Part shown: piece by piece, positions 60,009-64,000 of the stretch
Layout of the letters: every line of letters begins with the position of its first letter
Position numbering within the stretch: the stretch's first letter is position 1
Source of the DNA: Chiridota heheva
Taxonomy: Eukaryota > Echinodermata > Holothuroidea > Apodida > Chiridotidae
Reading direction: 5' to 3'
Length of the DNA: 64,000 bases
Assembly: GCA_020152595.1 (NCBI GenBank)
Contig: JAIGNY010003785.1
Location: 144,501 to 208,500, forward strand
The notes under the pieces: generated by a model
Database searches by the model: none
The model's input: the letters and a program-made list of their open reading frames with translations, nothing else
Told to the model about the DNA's origin: nothing
Made by a program: the position numbers and the translations under genes

Positions 60009-61205
60009 CGGAAGCAGAACGGGCCTGATGTTGCTGCCTGGAAGACAGAGGACCCTTCAATAATCTTGCCTTGTTTAACCCCACGCGGCGATATTATCGG
60101 CGTTTTGGGTGCCTCATCTTTGGCCCCGCCTCCCAAACGCATTTTCAAAAAAGTGCTCCCGCCCTCACCTCCACCTCGTTGAGGGCGGCTTAATTCAACC
60201 TGCAACAAATATGCCAACTCGAAAATATAGGCAGCATGATCCTGGTGGGCGGCCCAGCGGGTCCCAGAAGCGGAACGGTTCCGACTCTGCTGCCTGAAAG
60301 ACAGAGGACCCTTCAATAATCTTGCCTTGGTTAACCCCCACGCGGCGATGTTATCAGCGTTTTGGGTGCCCTATCTTTCGCTTCACTTCCCGAGTGCATT
60401 TTCAAAAAAGTGCTCCCTCCCCCGCCTCGTTGAGGGCGAGTTAATTCAACCCGCGACAAATGCGCTGACTCGAAAATATAGGCAGCATGATCATGGTGGG
60501 CGGCCCAGCGGGTCCCGAAAGCAGAACGGGCCCAACTCTGCTGCCTGGAAGACAGAAGACCTTTCAATAATCTTGCCTTGGTTAACCCCCACGCGGCGAT
60601 ATTATCGGCGTTTTGGGTGCCTCATCTTTGGCCCCGCCTCCCAAACGCATTTTCAAAAAAGTGCTCCCGCCCTCACCTCCACCTCGTTGAGGGCGGCTTA
60701 ATTCAACCTGCAACAAATATGCCAACTCGAAAATATAGGCAGCATGATCCTGGTGGGCGGCCCAGCGGGTCCCAGAAGCGGAACGGTTCCGACTCTGCTG
60801 CCTGAAAGACAGAGGACCCTTCAATAATCTTGCCTTGGTTAACCCCCACGCGGCGATGTTATCAGCGTTTTGGGTGCCCTATCTTTCGCTTCACTTCCCG
60901 AGTGCATTTTCAAAAAAGTGCTCCCTCCCCCGCCTCGTTGAGGGCGAGTTAATTCAACCCGCGACAAATGCGCCGACTCGAAAATATAGGCAGCATGATC
61001 ATGGTGGGCGGCCCAGCGGGTCCCGAAAGCAGAACGGGCCCAACTCTGCTGCCTGGAAGACAGAAGACCTTTCAATAATCTTGCCTTGGTTAACCCCCAC
61101 CCGGCGATATTATCGGCGTTCTGGGTGCCCCATCTTTGGCCCCGTCTCCCGAGCGCGTTTTCAAAAAAGTGCTCCCGCCCCCGGCGTTTTGGGTGCCCCA
61201 TTTTT
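60009..61205. repeat. GC-rich ~254-bp repeat in A-B-A-B order
   Basis: TTCAATAATCTTGCCTTG recurs at 60056, 60312, 60563, 60820 and 61071 (steps 256, 251, 257, 251). Odd and even units differ (CCTCATCTTTGGCCCCGCC versus CCTATCTTTCGCTTCACTT), but the two A-B pairs are almost identical to each other. Markedly higher GC than all its surroundings. Open frames on both strands (RQHDHGGRPSGS-type) come from the repeat. Confidence 0.93.
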
Positions 61206-64000
61206 AGCAAATTTAAAATTTGAATTTCTTTACATATTTTTTGAATGTGACCCCACTTTCGTTACAATCATAAATTTGCTTAACTTACCCGATATTTGTA
61301 ATCAGCATATCAATACCTTTTATTTGATATACTTTGATCTGCTTTGGTAAAAGGTCGAGAAATTTTGTCCAAAAAAAAACCCTTCCGTTTTTTTGGCCCC
61401 ATTTTTTTCTTCCGCCAATCCAAACGGTGGTTTTTTTGTAGGTAGGTATGGCCCTGCTGATGTGCGGTAAACATTGACACCTCACTCCGACCTTTGGTTG
61501 CTGAAGAAATTTATATTTTGAATATTTTAGAAAATTTAAAATTTTCATATAAATTTTGTTTTGGACTGTGTATGAAATAACAAATTGCATTTTTATAATC
61601 AGCACTAAAAACAAGTTTAGGAAGCTTAATTACAAATAATTCTATTTTTTACATATTTCTTCAATGTGACCCCACTTTCAGTACAATCATAAATTTGCAT
61701 AACTAACCTCAGAATGGTGATCAGAATATCAATACTTTTTATTTGATATACTTTGATCTAATTTGGTAGAGGTCGAGAAATTTTGTCCAAAAAATATCAA
61801 GGGGTTCCACCATCCGTTTTTTGGCCACAAGTTTTTTCTTCCGCCAATCCAAACGGTGGTTTTTTTTGTAGGTAGATATGGCTCTGGTGTGCGGAAAACA
61901 TTGACACCTCACTCCGACCTTTGGTTGCTGAGGATATTGCAATTTTGAAATTTATAAACAAATTATATAAAATTTGTTTTGGACTGTGTATGAAAAACCG
62001 AATTGCATATTTATAATGAGCATTAAAAACAAGTTCAGGAAGCAAAATCACAACTAATTCTATTTTTTATATATTCGTTTACTGTAACCCCACCTCCGGT
62101 ACAATCATAAATTTGCATAACTAACCTCAGCTTGGTAATCAGCATATCAATACCTTTTATTTGATATACTTTAATCTGATTTGATAGAGGTCGAGAAATT
62201 TTGTCCCAAAAATATCAAGGGGCTATGGCCCGAAATTTTCTATTCCACTAGTCCAAACGGTGATTTTTTGTAGGTAGATATGCTGATGTGCGAAAAACAT
62301 TGACACCACACTCCGACCTTTGGTTGCTGAGGAAATTGCTATTTTAAGTTTTTTTTTAAATTTTTATTAAATTTTGTTTTGGACTGTGTATGAAAAACGA
62401 ATTGCATTTTTAAAATCAGCACTAAAAACAAGTTCAGGAAGCAAAATTACAAATAATTCTATTTTTTGAATGTGACCCCACTTCCGGTACAATCATAAAT
62501 TTGCATAACTAACCTCAGATTGGTAATCAGCATATCAATACCTTTTATTTCATATACTTTAATCTGATTTCATAGAGGTCGAGAAATGTTGTCAAAAAAA
62601 TTATCAAGGGTTCCTTCTTCCGTTTTTTGGCCCCGAGTTTTTTCTTCCGCCAATCCAAACTGTGGTTTTTTTGTAGATAAATATGGCCCTCCTGGTGTGT
62701 GGAAAACATTGACACCTCACTCCGACCTTTGGTTGCTGAGGAAATTGCAAATTTGACATTTTTATGAAATTTATAAAATTTAATATAAATTTGCTTTGGA
62801 CTGTGTATGAAAAACCGAATTGCACATTTATAATCAGCACTAAAAACAAGTTCAAAAAGCAAAATTACAAATAATTATGATTTTTACATATTTTAAGAAT
62901 GTGACCCCACTTCCGGTACAATCATATATTTGCATAACCAACCTCAGATTGGTAACCAGCATATCAATACCTTTTATCTTAGTAGGTATGGCGCTGTTGA
63001 TGTGCGGAAAACATTGACACCTTACTCCGACCTTTAGTTGTTGAGGGAATTGCTATTTTGAAGTTTTTAAAAAGATATAAAAAATTCATATAAATTTTGT
63101 TTTGGACTGTGTATGAAAAACCGAATTGCATATTTATAATTAGCACTAAAAACAAGTTCAGGAACCAAAATTACAACTAATTATATTTTTGACATATTTT
63201 TTTTAATGTGACCCCACTTTCGGTACAATCATAAATTTGCATAATTTACCCCAGATTGCGAATCAGCATATCAATACCTTTTACTTGATATACTTTGATC
63301 TGATTTTGTAGAGGTCAAGAAATTTTGTCCAAGAAATATCAAACCTTCCGTTTTTTGGCCCTAAGTTTTTTCTTTTGCCAATGCAAACGGTGCGATTTTT
63401 CTTAAGTAGGTATTGCCCTGCTGATGTGCATTAAACATTGACAATTCACTCCGACCTTTGGTTGCTAAGGAAATTGCTATTTTGAAATTATCTACACACA
63501 AAAAAAAAAATTGTATAAATTTTGTTTTGGACTTTGTATGAAAAACGAATTGCATTTTTATAATCAGCACTAAAAACAAGTTTACGAAGCAAAATTACAA
63601 AAAAAAAATTTTTTTTTACATATTTGTTTAATGTGACCCCACTTCCGGCACAATCATGAATTTGCATAACTAACCTCAGACTGGTAATCAGCATATCAAT
63701 ACCTTTTATTTGATCTGATTTGGTAGAGGTCGAGAAATTTTGTCCAAAAAATATCAAACGAACACCTTTGTTTTTTGCCCCCAATTTTTTCTTCCGCCAG
63801 TCCAAACAGTGATTTTTCATGTAAATAGATATGACCCTGCTGATGTGCGGAAAACATTGACACCTCACTCCGACCTTTAATTGCTGAGGAAATTGCTATT
63901 TTGAATTTTTTTTTAAATGTAAAAATAATTAAATAAATTTTGTTTTGGACTGTGTATAGGAAAGAACGATTTCCATATTCATAATCAGCACTAAAAACAA
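61206..64000. repeat. ~420-bp AT-rich satellite, 7 units, continues past window
   Basis: Anchor TGTGACCCCACTT recurs at 61246, 61665, 62083, 62471, 62900, 63207 and 63632. Each unit also has CAGCATATCAATACCTTTTA, GTCGAGAAATTTTGTCC, CTTCCGCCAATCCAAACGG, AACATTGACACCTCACTCCG and TTTGTTTTGGACTGTGTATG. The 62900-63207 unit is shortened by an internal deletion of about 110 bp. Units differ by some 10-20 percent by eye. Confidence 0.95.

Noticed and set aside
60009..61350. Open frames on both strands with PHAAMLSAFWVP / RPSGSRKQNG text
   Set aside because: They repeat with the 254-bp unit and are open on both strands because of its GC-rich make-up.

Overview
The window is eukaryotic nuclear DNA, AT-rich and crowded with transposable elements and tandem repeats. 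It probably comes from a marine invertebrate deuterostome, most likely an echinoderm. That assignment is an inference from the kinase sequence, tRNA-headed SINEs, CR1/L2-like LINE ends with ATT tails, and many short inverted-repeat elements; no species-level marker was seen.

One gene is well supported. Eight exons on the + strand (4313-4361, 11128-11277, 14908-14987, 16062-16146, 30721-30804, 35832-35921, 38657-38747, 45396-46015) join in frame into 415 codons plus a stop. They encode the C-terminal two thirds of a testis-specific-kinase (TESK) family protein kinase: hinge, catalytic loop HRDLTSKN, a DLG variant of DFG, APE motif, F helix, the rest of the C lobe, and a Ser/Arg-rich tail. All internal junctions have GT donors and AG acceptors with matching phases. 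The 5' exons (promoter, N lobe, ATP-binding lysine) lie before the window. Two poly(A) signals follow the stop.

The introns are unusual. The 14.6-kb intron between the APE exon and the F-helix exon holds about 10.2 kb of a 15-bp repeat (CAAGAGTCTAGCAAA, roughly 680 units). Other introns hold a 51-bp minisatellite with a long open frame, a 25-bp array, two arrays sharing a GGGATGcCATGTGGGACA-like motif 34 kb apart, a palindromic 15-bp array ending about 38 bp before an exon, and a 20-bp array ending about 40 bp before the last exon. Several short elements with different inverted repeats share the same outer end, TTAA|AGG, which suggests one TTAA-targeting transposase group.

Downstream of the gene (46.2-64 kb) I see no convincing exon. 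This part holds more inverted-repeat elements, a SINE, nested insertions, a 32-bp minisatellite that seems to have grown inside an older element, a long TA run, a GC-rich ~254-bp repeat in an alternating A-B arrangement, and finally an AT-rich ~420-bp satellite that runs off the window.

I do not find a new multi-gene system. What deserves a second look is the intronic mega-array, the TTAA|AGG element group, and tandem arrays placed just before 3' splice sites of one kinase gene.
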